DNA of 29,714 bases. Origin: CAYJAD01 sp964371195 (GTDB lineage: Bacteria; Desulfobacterota; Desulfovibrionia; Desulfovibrionales; Desulfovibrionaceae). Location: contig CAYJLD010000027.1 of NCBI GenBank assembly GCA_964371195.1, positions 1-29,714 on the forward strand. Direction: 5' to 3'. The translations under genes and the position numbers were made by a program. The notes below the pieces were generated by a model. It worked only from the letters and a program-made list of their open reading frames with translations. It searched no databases and was not told where the DNA came from. Shown in pieces: positions 6,359-15,313 of this stretch (position 1 is the first letter of the stretch; the number at the start of each line of letters is the position of its first letter).

Positions 6359-9250
6359 TTATTTCCTAGATAGCCAATATAGTAACTTCTTAAATAGTTG
6401 TGTGGTATCAATAGGTTTAGTGGTGTGATCATTCATGCCAGCATTAAGACTTTTTTCTCTATCTTCTTCCATGGCATGTGCAGTTAAAGCAATAATGGGA
6501 ATATGCGCAAACCTTGCCTCTTCACGAATTATCTTGGTGGCACTTAAACCATCCATTTTAGGCATTTGAATGTCCATAATAACTAAGTCAAAATCATCTT
6601 TATACATGAAGTCAACGCCCTCACTACCGTCATTAGCAACGGTAACTTCAAAGCCTACTTCTTCCAAGATACTTTGGGCAATCATTTGGTTTATTTCGTT
6701 ATCTTCTACTAGAAGAATTTTTTTGCCTCTATGTTCTAAGCGTAAGAAATTTTCAAATCCCTGTTCAAATAATTCTTTATTTAAATCTACTGAAACATTT
6801 AAATTTGTTACAAATGCGTCATGTAGTATAGATGGCTGAAGGGAATTTATAATAGCAAAACCTTCTGGTGCATTAAGCGGTGGGTTTGGAGCGTAGTAAA
6901 TAATTGGAATATTATTAAAATATGTAGCATTATCTCTAAGCACGCTCTTGATAATGGTCGCCTCGCTAAAATCTTGGTGTAGTAAAATTACATCTGGTGC
7001 ATCGCTAGAATTAGCGTATTTAGTAATGGACATGGCGTCGTATGCAAAATCTAAGTGATTGTAGCCAAGAGGTAAAAGTATGCCTTGTAATGCTTCAACT
7101 GCCTGATTATTAGGAAAAGCAGCCAGTATATGTATGTCTTTTAATGGTTTAGCAATGTCACTCTTTGCTTGAACTTCTTTTTCTAGACGACAAGTAAAGT
7201 TAAAGGTTGAACCCTTACCCATGGTGCTGGTACACCAAATATCTCCACCCATGAGTATGATTAAATTTTTACATAATGCAAGGCCTAACCCAATACCGCC
7301 ATAACGCCTAGTGCTAGTTATGTCTGCTTGGGTAAAGTCTTGGAAAAGCATATCAATTTCTTCTTGAGGAATACCAATACCTGTATCTTGCACAGACAAA
7401 TGTAAGAGCACTGTTTCCTTATTTTCACTTTCCACATGCACGTCAATATGAATGCCGCCTGCATTGGTAAATTTAACAGCATTAGTCACAAGACTGGTCA
7501 ATATTTGATTTAGGCGTAGTTCATCTCCAATATAGCTTGGGGCCACTTCTGGAGATACGTTCACGGTAAAGTTGAGATTTTTATCACCAATCCACTCTAT
7601 GGCTGTAGCCTTGATGTCATTCACAACATTACCGATGGCAAAGGAGTACTTTTCTATAGTTAAGTGACCATCCTTGGTCATAGAAAAGTCTAAAATATCA
7701 TTGATAATACTTAACAAAGCAGCAGATGAGTCGTTAATTTGTTCAATATACTCTGTTTGTTTGCTTGTTAATTCAGTATGCTTTAATAAATGTGTAATAC
7801 CAACAACGGCATTCATGGGGGTGCGAATTTCATGGCTCATATTGGCCAAGAAATTACTCTTAATTTCATTAGCCTTGTTAGCAGATTCAGCTAGAGCATT
7901 GGCAATTTTAATGGCTTCTTCAAGTTCCTGATTGGCAACATGTAGTGCACTTTGGGCCTCATGTACATAAGTTACATCTGAGCTTGAACCAAATCCATAA
8001 AGCAGTTTTCCTTCTTTATCAAAGGTATATTTGCAAGAAGATCGCAACCACTTTATGCTATCATCCTTACAGCGTACACGAAATTCAAAATCGCGAATAA
8101 TAAATTTTTCAGGAGTTGCGGTGAACTTAAATTCTGTTGGATTTAGCAGTAAGGCATTAAATGGTTTTCCTACAATTTCACTGGGGTCATATTGTAAAAC
8201 ATCTACTAAATGTGGTGAAATGTAGTTAATATTTTGATTTTCATCCACAGACCAAATAATGTCACCAGTGGCCTCTTCAACCCCGCGAAAACGCTCCTGA
8301 GCTTCATATAAGGCCTGGTTAGTGTGTCTGCTGTAGATGGCGGTGCTAATTAATGTGCCGGCTGTGCGCAAAATATCTTCTTCGGCATGGGACCATGTGT
8401 ACTCAGAATGACAGTTATCAAAGCCCACAAAGCCCCATAAATGCCCATGAAACATAATGGGCGCAGTTAAGATGGAGATTATACCTTGTGGTTCAAGTAT
8501 ATCTCTTTCAAGTTGGGGCATATTTTTTACAAGGTTATTAACACATTTACCTTGTTGAAATATGTCAATCCAGCTGGCAATAGATTCGCTAACAAGTAAA
8601 TTAGTTACAATATCATTGCCTTGTTGTGGGTCTGCACCTCCTGACCATTCATAAAGCTGTGATGTATAAAGCCTGTCGTCTTCTGCTGGATTAGGGGCTT
8701 TATGAATACTCCAAACATAAACTCTATCCACATTGGTAGCATTGCCTAATAAGCCAAGTACCTTATTGATTGTGGCATCAAAATCATCACTATCATTAAG
8801 CAACTCTTGGGCTGCTTTGCTGGTGGCAGTAAGCAAAATATCACGTTTTTGTAAGGCTGCTTTAGAAGATAGCCCCACATCTTCATGCATAGAAATTTGT
8901 ATAAGAACGGCGTTCTTATCTTCAAAAATATAGATGACTTTGGCTGATGAATTGAGATGATTTTTATCTTGCTTGCCAATGGATAATGATTCAAAGGAAC
9001 TTGGTTCATGACCAGTTCTCAATAAATGTGATTGAGTGTCAATTATTTCTCTAATGCCGGCAAAGTGCGCTGCATGCGGCTCTCTTGCCAAAAAAATCTC
9101 AGCACCTGGTGCTATATTACCAAATCCCATATTGTTAAAAGCAGGATTCCAATCTAAAAGTTTTAGATTATCCATCTCTACCACAATAAAAATATCACTT
9201 GAAAGGTCTAATATAGACTGTAAACATGTATTTGGTACAGTGTAGTTCAT
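6359..9250 (-). CDS. Soluble hybrid sensor histidine kinase (PAS-GAF-PAS-HisKA-HATPase-REC-like-REC)
   Basis: Cytoplasmic two-component sensor kinase of 963 residues without membrane segments. Order: N-terminal PAS-like region (~10-120), GAF (~140-305), PAS (~320-430), helical linker, HisKA with MSHEIRTPMN (phospho-accepting His473), HATPase with Asn590 in the N box, DTGIGIP at 622-628 and GGIGLGLAL at 651-659. A receiver-like domain (~703-815) follows in which the phosphoacceptor position appears to be His758. An intact C-terminal receiver (~842-960) has Glu849/Asp850, Asp893, Thr923 and Lys945. No Hpt domain is attached and no partner regulator is adjacent, so output is likely by phosphorelay to an unlinked protein. 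No good ribosome binding site precedes the ATG, so the start is less certain. It lies between the hook operon and umuC; a link to motility is only positional. Confidence 0.92.
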   Translation of the reverse strand: MNYTVPNTCLQSILDLSSDIFIVVEMDNLKLLDWNPAFNNMGFGNIAPGAEIFLAREPHAAHFAGIREIIDTQSHLLRTGHEPSSFESLSIGKQDKNHLNSSAKVIYIFEDKNAVLIQISMHEDVGLSSKAALQKRDILLTATSKAAQELLNDSDDFDATINKVLGLLGNATNVDRVYVWSIHKAPNPAEDDRLYTSQLYEWSGGADPQQGNDIVTNLLVSESIASWIDIFQQGKCVNNLVKNMPQLERDILEPQGIISILTAPIMFHGHLWGFVGFDNCHSEYTWSHAEEDILRTAGTLISTAIYSRHTNQALYEAQERFRGVEEATGDIIWSVDENQNINYISPHLVDVLQYDPSEIVGKPFNALLLNPTEFKFTATPEKFIIRDFEFRVRCKDDSIKWLRSSCKYTFDKEGKLLYGFGSSSDVTYVHEAQSALHVANQELEEAIKIANALAESANKANEIKSNFLANMSHEIRTPMNAVVGITHLLKHTELTSKQTEYIEQINDSSAALLSIINDILDFSMTKDGHLTIEKYSFAIGNVVNDIKATAIEWIGDKNLNFTVNVSPEVAPSYIGDELRLNQILTSLVTNAVKFTNAGGIHIDVHVESENKETVLLHLSVQDTGIGIPQEEIDMLFQDFTQADITSTRRYGGIGLGLALCKNLIILMGGDIWCTSTMGKGSTFNFTCRLEKEVQAKSDIAKPLKDIHILAAFPNNQAVEALQGILLPLGYNHLDFAYDAMSITKYANSSDAPDVILLHQDFSEATIIKSVLRDNATYFNNIPIIYYAPNPPLNAPEGFAIINSLQPSILHDAFVTNLNVSVDLNKELFEQGFENFLRLEHRGKKILLVEDNEINQMIAQSILEEVGFEVTVANDGSEGVDFMYKDDFDLVIMDIQMPKMDGLSATKIIREEARFAHIPIIALTAHAMEEDREKSLNAGMNDHTTKPIDTTQLFKKLLYWLSRK

Positions 9251-9388
9251 AGAAGATTAATTTATATTATTGATTTTTTGTTTTTATAAATACAATGCGC
9301 TTTGATGAGTAGACGTTAATTTTTAAGCTTTGTAAAGCTATTTTTGTGATTTTGAATGTTTGCTTTATTTTAGCTACCCAAGCATGAA

Positions 9389-10702
9389 CTACCGACACCA
9401 AGCTATAGGTAGTGTATGCCATTGGCTGGTAAATTTGGGGGAGAGGTATTTTTGGCGCATGCGCCATGGGGAATCTTTGTCTAGACCTTCGCTAGCGTAT
9501 TTTAAGGTATGTCTGCCAAAGCGGTTATTGATGGAGTCTAGGGTAGACATAAGTTTTTGGGCGCGTTTTTGTTGTTCTTTTTGGTGTGGGTCAAGGATAT
9601 TAAATAGGCTTACCTGATATGCTTTAGCTTCACAAATATCATAAAGCATTACTCCGGCTTTGGCATAGGCTATATTTTCTTTAAAAGCTAAGTCTAGGCC
9701 GCGTAGAGCCGCTTGTAAAAATATATTAGTATTATTGGTGTGTTGGTGTAAAGAAATATGTATTGTTTTGGCATATTGTTCCTTAGTATGTCTTGAGGAG
9801 CGAATATATACCGCTATGCCTTTTGCTAACAAGTTTTCATGGCGTAGGCGTGCGGATGCATTGGCACTAAAGCTAGATAGAGCTTCAGCTAGTTGATTTT
9901 TATCATATATTTTTACCCCAAATGAGCGTGATGAAACGAGGCTTTGTCTTATAGTATTTGGCGGGTTACTACTTATGCAAGGTATACCCCTTAGCTCCAT
10001 GGCCGTGTGTAGTCCGGTAATGCTAAGTTGTTTTTTTAGCCACAGGTTGTCCTTATCGCGTAAGTCTTTAGCTGTATATACTGCATGCATACGTAATTTT
10101 TGGGCATGTTTGCGCCCTATGCCCCAAACTTCGCCCACAGGTACTTGAGATAGTAAGCAGTCTTGTTCGTCTTTATCAGTAGGGAAGTGAAAAATACCAT
10201 TCTCTTTTTTTGCTAAATAGTTAGCCAGCTTTGACAGTGTTTTGGTGGGGGCAAGGCCTATAGATACCGTTATGCCAGTCCATTGTAAAATACGCTCCCT
10301 CAACTCCAAGGCTACTTGTGCAGCATTAGCGCGTATGGCATTATTAAAGGGTAGAAATGCCTCATCAATGGAATATTGCTCTATATGAGGGATAACGCTT
10401 TGAGCTGTGTCCATAACTCTTTGTGATATATCACCATATAGAGCATAATTGGATGAAAAAACTGCTACATTATGTTTTTTTAGAAGGGTACGAGCTTGAA
10501 ATTCTGGTGTCCCCATAGCTATACCAAGGGCTTTGGCTTCAGCAGAACGTGCTACAATACAGCCATCATTATTAGATAAAACTACAATGGGGCGTTCATG
10601 TAAATCGGGGCGAAATACACGTTCACATGATGCATAAAAGTTATTACAATCCATGAGGCCCCACAATATGGGGCTATGGGCATTAAAGTTTGTGGATGAC
10701 AT
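9389..10702 (-). CDS. umuC: Y-family DNA polymerase V catalytic subunit UmuC
   Basis: Error-prone translesion DNA polymerase acting with the processed UmuD' dimer in SOS mutagenesis. Conserved features in 437 residues are MDCNNFYASCERVF with catalytic Asp18, SNNDGCIVARSAEAK at ~43-57, SSNYALYGDIS at ~83-93, and YSIDEAF with catalytic Asp113 and Glu114. A helix-hairpin-helix region (VWGIGRKHAQKL) and a little-finger domain follow. The C-terminus (RFGRHTLKYASEGLDKDSPW...) is the DUF4113 tail usual for UmuC. The start overlaps the umuD stop by 20 bp, with GGGGAG upstream; ATG of codon 17 is an alternative start closer to other UmuCs. It is the last gene of the sir2-tctBAC-umuDC run. No convincing terminator was seen after it. 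Confidence 0.96.
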   Translation of the reverse strand: MSSTNFNAHSPILWGLMDCNNFYASCERVFRPDLHERPIVVLSNNDGCIVARSAEAKALGIAMGTPEFQARTLLKKHNVAVFSSNYALYGDISQRVMDTAQSVIPHIEQYSIDEAFLPFNNAIRANAAQVALELRERILQWTGITVSIGLAPTKTLSKLANYLAKKENGIFHFPTDKDEQDCLLSQVPVGEVWGIGRKHAQKLRMHAVYTAKDLRDKDNLWLKKQLSITGLHTAMELRGIPCISSNPPNTIRQSLVSSRSFGVKIYDKNQLAEALSSFSANASARLRHENLLAKGIAVYIRSSRHTKEQYAKTIHISLHQHTNNTNIFLQAALRGLDLAFKENIAYAKAGVMLYDICEAKAYQVSLFNILDPHQKEQQKRAQKLMSTLDSINNRFGRHTLKYASEGLDKDSPWRMRQKYLSPKFTSQWHTLPIAWCR

Positions 10703-11138
10703 AGCTTACCACTCCCCAAATATGCACATGCTCACGCTCGGTTATATCAATTTCTTGGTAATTGGTATTTTCTGGCATGAGCAATACTTTATCTTTGCGG
10801 CGTACAAGACGCTTGACGGTAAGTTCTCCATCCACTGCGGCTATGACAATACGATTATGTCCAGCCTCTAAGGAGCGATCTACGATAAGTAAATCTCCAT
10901 CATGTATGCCAGCTCCAAGCATGGACTCACCTTGAGCACGTAGGAAGAACGTGGCTGCTGGATTGTGAACTAGGTGACGATGTAGATCCAGTTGTTGATC
11001 AATATAGTCATCGGCCGGAGATGGAAAACCGGCCGAAACTGTAGACATAAATAAAGCAATACCTTCACGTTCTTCTGGGTCTTGGTGCGCAATACCTACA
11101 AAACGTAGGGCGGAATTTAATGGTAGAGCTTTATTCAT
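10683..11138 (-). CDS. umuD: UmuD, self-cleaving polymerase V accessory subunit (S24 peptidase)
   Basis: LexA-like protein that cleaves itself when RecA filaments form and then activates UmuC. The 151 residues show the cleavage site Ala36-Gly37 (STVSAGFPSPA), the nucleophile Ser72 in GESMLGAGI and the general base Lys109 in ELTVKRLV, which is the Ser/Lys dyad of family S24. It overlaps umuC by 20 bp. Its ATG lies only five bases after the tctC stop codon, so it can hardly have a separate promoter in the spacer. No CTGT-N8-ACAG-type LexA box was seen in the 3' part of tctC. This suggests co-transcription with the transporter genes, or an operator of unknown type further upstream. Confidence 0.96.
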   Translation of the reverse strand: MNKALPLNSALRFVGIAHQDPEEREGIALFMSTVSAGFPSPADDYIDQQLDLHRHLVHNPAATFFLRAQGESMLGAGIHDGDLLIVDRSLEAGHNRIVIAAVDGELTVKRLVRRKDKVLLMPENTNYQEIDITEREHVHIWGVVSYVIHKL

Positions 11139-11143
11139 AGGCC

Positions 11144-12103
11144 TTAGTTTTTCTTATTAGCTTCAATGGCATCTTGAATAGGCTTAGCAAAAAAATCTGA
11201 ATACCTATCCAGTACCTTGGTAAAATCGGCACCATTTAAGAAATCTGGTGTGGCACCAATATTGGATAGCTTCTTTTGTACATCTGGGTCATTTAAAGCT
11301 TCAGCAAAAAGATCCTCATATCGTTTTAGTATATAATCAGGAGTATTAGGAGGGGCTACAATGCCACAAGCTGAGTTGTACACATATTCTGGACCAAGAA
11401 TTTCTGCAAAAGTAGGTACATCTGGCAAGGACTTATCACGCTTGGCTGAACTTATGGCAATGGTGCGTAAATCTTTTTGATTTATATAGGCCACCACAGG
11501 CATATAACCTGCAGTTACGTGCTTGCCCAAAAGAGCTGCGGTGACAGCGCCACTACCGTCATAAGCTACATAGGGGATGTCAGATTCGGGATAATTTTCC
11601 ATAACTTTTGCATGAAAGAGGCGTTGGGCTGTAAATGAACCTGGGCTTGCTAAATTATATTTACCTTTTTCTTCTTTTGCTTTTTGCATAAGCTCAGCAA
11701 TACTTGTTATGCCTAAATCTTTATGTACAGCAAAGCCCATATTAAGTGTAATAATTTGACTAACATGCTTTAGATCTGTGTATTTAAAGCCTACATTTTT
11801 ATATTGTGGTAAAACTGTGAGTATACTAGTGGATGTAAAACCAATAGTATAACCATCAGGGCGAGCGCGCAAAACATCAAGCATGGCTAAAGCTCCACCA
11901 CCAGTAGGCTTATTGATAATCACCAAGGTGATAGCATATTTTTTTTGCAGATAATCGCCCATGATGCGCATAACTGGATCAATGGCCCCACCTACATCAA
12001 AAGGAATAATAACAGTTATGGGGCGAGTGGGGAATTCATTCGCCTTGGCAATACCTGTAAAAAGTAAACAAAAACCCATAATCAAGGCGGTAAAAATTTT
12101 CAT
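11144..12103 (-). CDS. tctC: Tripartite tricarboxylate transporter substrate-binding protein (TctC family)
   Basis: Periplasmic solute receptor of the TctABC system, which takes up citrate or another carboxylate with an ion gradient; the real substrate cannot be read from sequence. The 319-residue protein has a signal peptide (hydrophobic ~4-18, cleavage probably after AKA at 19-21). The family pattern follows: FPTRPITVIIPFDVGGAID, NKPTGGGALAMLDVLRARPDGYT, later KSLPDVPTFAEILGP. GAGAG lies before the ATG. It follows tctA by 32 bp and precedes umuD by five bases. The family is often amplified with unlinked copies, but here the full transporter is present. Confidence 0.95.
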   Translation of the reverse strand: MKIFTALIMGFCLLFTGIAKANEFPTRPITVIIPFDVGGAIDPVMRIMGDYLQKKYAITLVIINKPTGGGALAMLDVLRARPDGYTIGFTSTSILTVLPQYKNVGFKYTDLKHVSQIITLNMGFAVHKDLGITSIAELMQKAKEEKGKYNLASPGSFTAQRLFHAKVMENYPESDIPYVAYDGSGAVTAALLGKHVTAGYMPVVAYINQKDLRTIAISSAKRDKSLPDVPTFAEILGPEYVYNSACGIVAPPNTPDYILKRYEDLFAEALNDPDVQKKLSNIGATPDFLNGADFTKVLDRYSDFFAKPIQDAIEANKKN

Positions 12104-12135
12104 TTTGCTCTCTCAATGTGTTGGTATACTGATTA

Positions 12136-13629
12136 TTACAAATTGCGTGCTTTAGAGTTTTTCCACTCATCCCTAATGCTCTTTAGTACAATCAATATAG
12201 CAATGACTAAGATAGTACAGGCAATGGGACTAGTAAAAAATATGGAAAAATCATTCCTTGAGATGCTTAAAGCGCGCCTAAAATTAGACTCGGCCAATGG
12301 GGCCAGAATTAAGGATAGTAATAAAGGCGGTTGTGCTATGTCAAGTTTTAACATGGCATAACCAAGTATGCCAAAAACTGCCATGATAATTAGATCAAAA
12401 CTTGAGTGGTTGGCGGCATAACTACCTATACTACAAAGAACTAGTACTATGGGCATAAGTATACTTGCACGCATGTTTACAATCTTACTCATAAAACGTA
12501 CGCTAGCAAAGCCAAGTCCAAGAATTAAAAAGTTTGCAATAAAAAAAGCTGTAAAAATACCTGTCACCGTAGTCATGTGTTGCTCAAAAAGTAGTGGGCC
12601 TGGAGCTAAGCCTTGAATCATAAGTGCACCCAGCATTATGGCTGTTAGCACATCGCCTGGAACTCCAAGGGTCAGCATGGGGATAAGTGCTCCACCGGTT
12701 ACGCCATTATTAGCACTTTCTGTGGCGGCAATGCCTTCTAGTGAACCATGACCAAATAATTCTGGTTTTTTAGAAAATCGTTTTGATTCAGCATATGCAA
12801 TGAAGGTGGCGGCTGATGGGCCAGTGGCTGGAATAATTCCAATAATAACCCCTATTAATGATGATCGAATGAGATTGATTTTATTATCAAGTATATCCTT
12901 AAGCTTTAATCCTTTATTAGAAAGTTTGCCATGTTGAACAATATTACTTTGTCCGGCAAAAATATGCTCAATACATAGCAATACTTGCGATACAGCAAAA
13001 AGACCAACCAAGGCTGGAACTATGGATATACCATTTAAAAGATTATTATTATCAAATGTATTTCTAAAGTCGCCTGAAATGGGATCAATACCAATGGTCG
13101 CAAGATAAAGGCCCACAAAGGTTGCGGCAAGGCCCTTAATTACATTACCAGAGGAAAGTGAAGCCACCACGCAAAGGGCAAATATGGCTAGAGCAAAGTA
13201 TTCTGCCGGACCAAAAGATGTGGCTATGCCAGCAAGCATTGGGGCACAAAGTACCAAGAATATTGCACTAAATGTACCTCCAAAAAATGAAGCAAGCGTT
13301 GCCATCTCAAGGGCTTTGCGTGATTGCCCCTTAGCGGTAAGGTGTGGACCTTCAAGTACAGTAGCAGCGGCAGCCACAGTTCCAGGTGTTCCAAGCAATA
13401 TGGCCGAGATAGAGCCACCATATATGGCACCAGCATACATACCAAGAAGCATGGCAAAAGCTTCCACGGAGCCAAGGCCAAAGGTTAGCGGAATAAGCAG
13501 GGCAATACCCATGCTAGCCGTAAGCCCAGGAATACTACCAAATATAATACCAAGCAAAACACCCATAAAGTTTGCCATAAGGGCGTTTAAGCTAAAGGCT
13601 ATTTGTATGCCGGCAAGTATTTCATCCAT
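12136..13629 (-). CDS. tctA: Tripartite tricarboxylate transporter large permease (TctA family)
   Basis: Main membrane subunit of the TctABC carboxylate transporter. The 497 residues are very hydrophobic with about 11-12 predicted membrane helices. Family signatures are visible: LLGIIFGSIPGLTASMGIAL near the N-terminus, then YGGSISAILLGTPGT, SFGPAEYFALAIF, GIIPATGPSAATF and MLTLGVPGD. A reading beginning with TTG at 13686 adds 19 residues but would overlap tctB. The ATG at 13629 (MDEIL) gives the usual TctA start and lies 25 bp after the tctB stop, so it is preferred, although its ribosome binding site is weak. Confidence 0.95.
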   Translation of the reverse strand: MDEILAGIQIAFSLNALMANFMGVLLGIIFGSIPGLTASMGIALLIPLTFGLGSVEAFAMLLGMYAGAIYGGSISAILLGTPGTVAAAATVLEGPHLTAKGQSRKALEMATLASFFGGTFSAIFLVLCAPMLAGIATSFGPAEYFALAIFALCVVASLSSGNVIKGLAATFVGLYLATIGIDPISGDFRNTFDNNNLLNGISIVPALVGLFAVSQVLLCIEHIFAGQSNIVQHGKLSNKGLKLKDILDNKINLIRSSLIGVIIGIIPATGPSAATFIAYAESKRFSKKPELFGHGSLEGIAATESANNGVTGGALIPMLTLGVPGDVLTAIMLGALMIQGLAPGPLLFEQHMTTVTGIFTAFFIANFLILGLGFASVRFMSKIVNMRASILMPIVLVLCSIGSYAANHSSFDLIIMAVFGILGYAMLKLDIAQPPLLLSLILAPLAESNFRRALSISRNDFSIFFTSPIACTILVIAILIVLKSIRDEWKNSKARNL

Positions 13630-13654
13630 AATTATGCTACGTACTAGGCTTACT

Positions 13655-14137
13655 TTAAGGTAACAATATATTAAAAAAATACCCAAAAATAAAAGTTATG
13701 ACAGTGGTAACAACAACAGAACTGGCTATAATTTTATACCAATTTTTAAGTCCAAATATAAACATGGAAAAACATAAAAATATAATGGTAGATATATAAA
13801 ACCCTCCACCATAACTCACATTAATTTTTTCATTGCTTGTAATGTAATGACCGAAAAAAACCATGCTTGCAAGATATAAAATAAAGTAAAAAAAATAGGC
13901 AATGGTTTTTATAGTAGGTTTTATATTTATATTTTTAGGTAGTGGTGGCTTTAAGATTAGAGAACGAATTAAAAGCAGGCTTGCGCACAAAGCACATCCT
14001 ATGAGGCTAAACCATGGTAAAACTAAAGGACCCACAAGTTCATCTGTCATGGGTGTTGCAGTTGTTAAAATACCATAAAGACCTATGGCACAAAGTAAAA
14101 ATAACACAAGTGACACATATAGATTACTATTTTTCAT
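13655..14137 (-). CDS. tctB: Tripartite tricarboxylate transporter small permease (TctB family)
   Basis: Small membrane subunit of the TctABC transporter. The 160 residues show four hydrophobic helices: ~7-25, ~39-58, ~78-96 and a C-terminal pair around ~113-155. This fits the four-helix TctB topology. TctB sequences are poorly conserved, so the call leans on size, topology and place: directly before tctA and tctC in the same direction. The order here is B-A-C rather than the C-B-A of Salmonella. It begins 49 bp after the sir2 stop, so it may be co-transcribed with sir2. No strong ribosome binding site is seen. Confidence 0.88.
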   Translation of the reverse strand: MKNSNLYVSLVLFLLCAIGLYGILTTATPMTDELVGPLVLPWFSLIGCALCASLLLIRSLILKPPLPKNINIKPTIKTIAYFFYFILYLASMVFFGHYITSNEKINVSYGGGFYISTIIFLCFSMFIFGLKNWYKIIASSVVVTTVITFIFGYFFNILLP

Positions 14138-14186
14138 GGATATGTTTATTGTACATGCTAGGTTTAAATAGCGTTTACTTATTTAT

Positions 14187-14930
14187 TTATAACTTTTCGT
14201 TTAATTTGCTAAATGCGTCACCAAGGTCATTACTCTTATAGCTTGCGCCATTATCAATATATGTTGGGGATGCATTAATAATGGCAAGTTTTGATCCATT
14301 AGATAGAGCTATACGTGGTATGTCAGCTGCAGGAAAGACTGTTAAACTAGTGCCAAGAACTAGTAATAAGTCAGTTTTTTGAGCATGCATTTCAGACATG
14401 CTCAAAGCGTGAATGGGTAGTGATTCTCCAAAAAAAACAATATTGGGTTTAAGCACACCATTGCAGCTTGGGCAATGCGGTACTTCTTGTTCATTTAGCA
14501 TAGTTAAAACTGTATCAAAATCATATTCTTTAGCACAGGATAAACAAGTGTGAATCATGGGTGAACCATGTAATTCAAATACTTGTTCAGAACCGGCTTT
14601 TTGATGCAGTATATCAACGTTTTGAGTAATAATAGCCTTGACTATGCCTAGCTTTTCAAGTTTAGCTAGCACTTCATGTACAATATTGGGTATTGCGGCC
14701 TTAGCATATAAAAAATCAAGTGCATGCTTATAATAATAGCTTGGATCAGCTCTAAAAGCATGAATGTCAAAAAGTCTATTGGCATCAATATCTTTACGAT
14801 TATAAAGACCGCCAACGCCGCGAAAGTCCGGAATGCCTGAAAGGGTAGAAATACCAGCCCCAGTAAGCACTACGCAATGCTTGGCACTGGACATAAGCTC
14901 CCAAAGTTGTTCTATATTGTTTTCATTCAT
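14187..14930 (-). CDS. NAD-dependent protein deacylase, sirtuin (Sir2/CobB family)
   Basis: Sirtuin that removes acyl groups from protein lysines using NAD. In 247 residues it shows GAGIS (24-28) and IPDFRG for NAD binding, TQNVDILHQKAG (102-113), the catalytic His121 in ELHGS, four zinc cysteines (Cys129, Cys132, Cys153, Cys156) and VLGTSLTVFPAA (191-202). All key residues are present, so the enzyme should be active. Acetyl-CoA synthetase is a known bacterial target of the family; a link to carboxylate use by the adjacent tct genes is inference. GAGGG precedes the ATG. The 21-bp palindrome at 14947-14967 lies immediately upstream. Confidence 0.95.
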   Translation of the reverse strand: MNENNIEQLWELMSSAKHCVVLTGAGISTLSGIPDFRGVGGLYNRKDIDANRLFDIHAFRADPSYYYKHALDFLYAKAAIPNIVHEVLAKLEKLGIVKAIITQNVDILHQKAGSEQVFELHGSPMIHTCLSCAKEYDFDTVLTMLNEQEVPHCPSCNGVLKPNIVFFGESLPIHALSMSEMHAQKTDLLLVLGTSLTVFPAADIPRIALSNGSKLAIINASPTYIDNGASYKSNDLGDAFSKLNEKL

Positions 14931-14946
14931 ACTTGTACCCTCGATG

Positions 14947-14967
14947 TGTTAATATGCCATAATAACA
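14947..14967. promoter_or_regulatory. 21-bp near-perfect palindrome, probable operator upstream of sir2
   Basis: The sequence tgttaatatgccataataaca is symmetric about 14957 with nine of ten pairs matching; only 14952/14962 fails. It starts 17 bp upstream of the sir2 ATG, just outside the ribosome binding site, where a repressor would act. It matches neither the enterobacterial LexA box nor the CRP/FNR half-sites. The bound protein is unknown. It could control the whole sir2-tctBAC-umuDC run. Confidence 0.55.
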
Positions 14968-15313
14968 TATTTAATAGCGCAAGTCCAAGCATGAAAAGCA
15001 GCTAAATGTTTTGGTATTACGTTATTCTAATTTAAAATTTATTTTATTGTTTTTAATTATTATGGAAAGATATGAAATTTTTTCAGCACGTCCTTACTGC
15101 CATTCCCGCGGGGTGTTTTAAACAATCCTCTGTTTTTGAGCTCGTGCGGTAATTACACTTTTCAATTCAATCTACAATTGCTCATATTATATTAATATAT
15201 TAAATATAATCTATTAATAGTAATCATTCATACAATTAGATTGTTGTGGTTTTGGTATTTTGATATGGGATTAATTTGTATGTATTTAAGGTAAGAGCTG
15301 AGGAAAGCTAAAT
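14968..15313. other. Intergenic region between sir2 and the ankyrin gene
   Basis: The AT-rich spacer between the two minus-strand genes is 383 bp in all, including the palindrome. A short GC-rich island (cattcccgcgggg) lies near 15100-15115 inside otherwise AT-rich sequence, with weak complementarity around it (gcacg and cgtgc). No supportable gene, strong terminator or known RNA was seen. Confidence 0.5.

Noticed and set aside
9310..9360. Small hairpin agctttgtaaagct after umuC as a terminator
   Set aside because: The stem is only five pairs and on the umuC strand it is followed by A-rich rather than T-rich sequence.
11139..11300. Search for a LexA box in front of umuD
   Set aside because: No CTGT-N8-ACAG or close variant is present, and there are only five bases between tctC and umuD; an operator of a different type cannot be excluded.
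13184..13663. Plus-strand frame of 159 residues antisense to tctA
   Set aside because: tctA on the opposite strand is a clear family member; the antisense frame reflects codon bias.
13630..13686. TTG start extending tctA by 19 residues
   Set aside because: It would overlap tctB, adds residues not typical of the family, and the ATG at 13629 gives the usual N-terminus.
15061..15120. Nineteen-codon frame (MERYEIFSARPY...) in the sir2-ankyrin spacer
   Set aside because: Very short, no ribosome binding site and no recognisable match.
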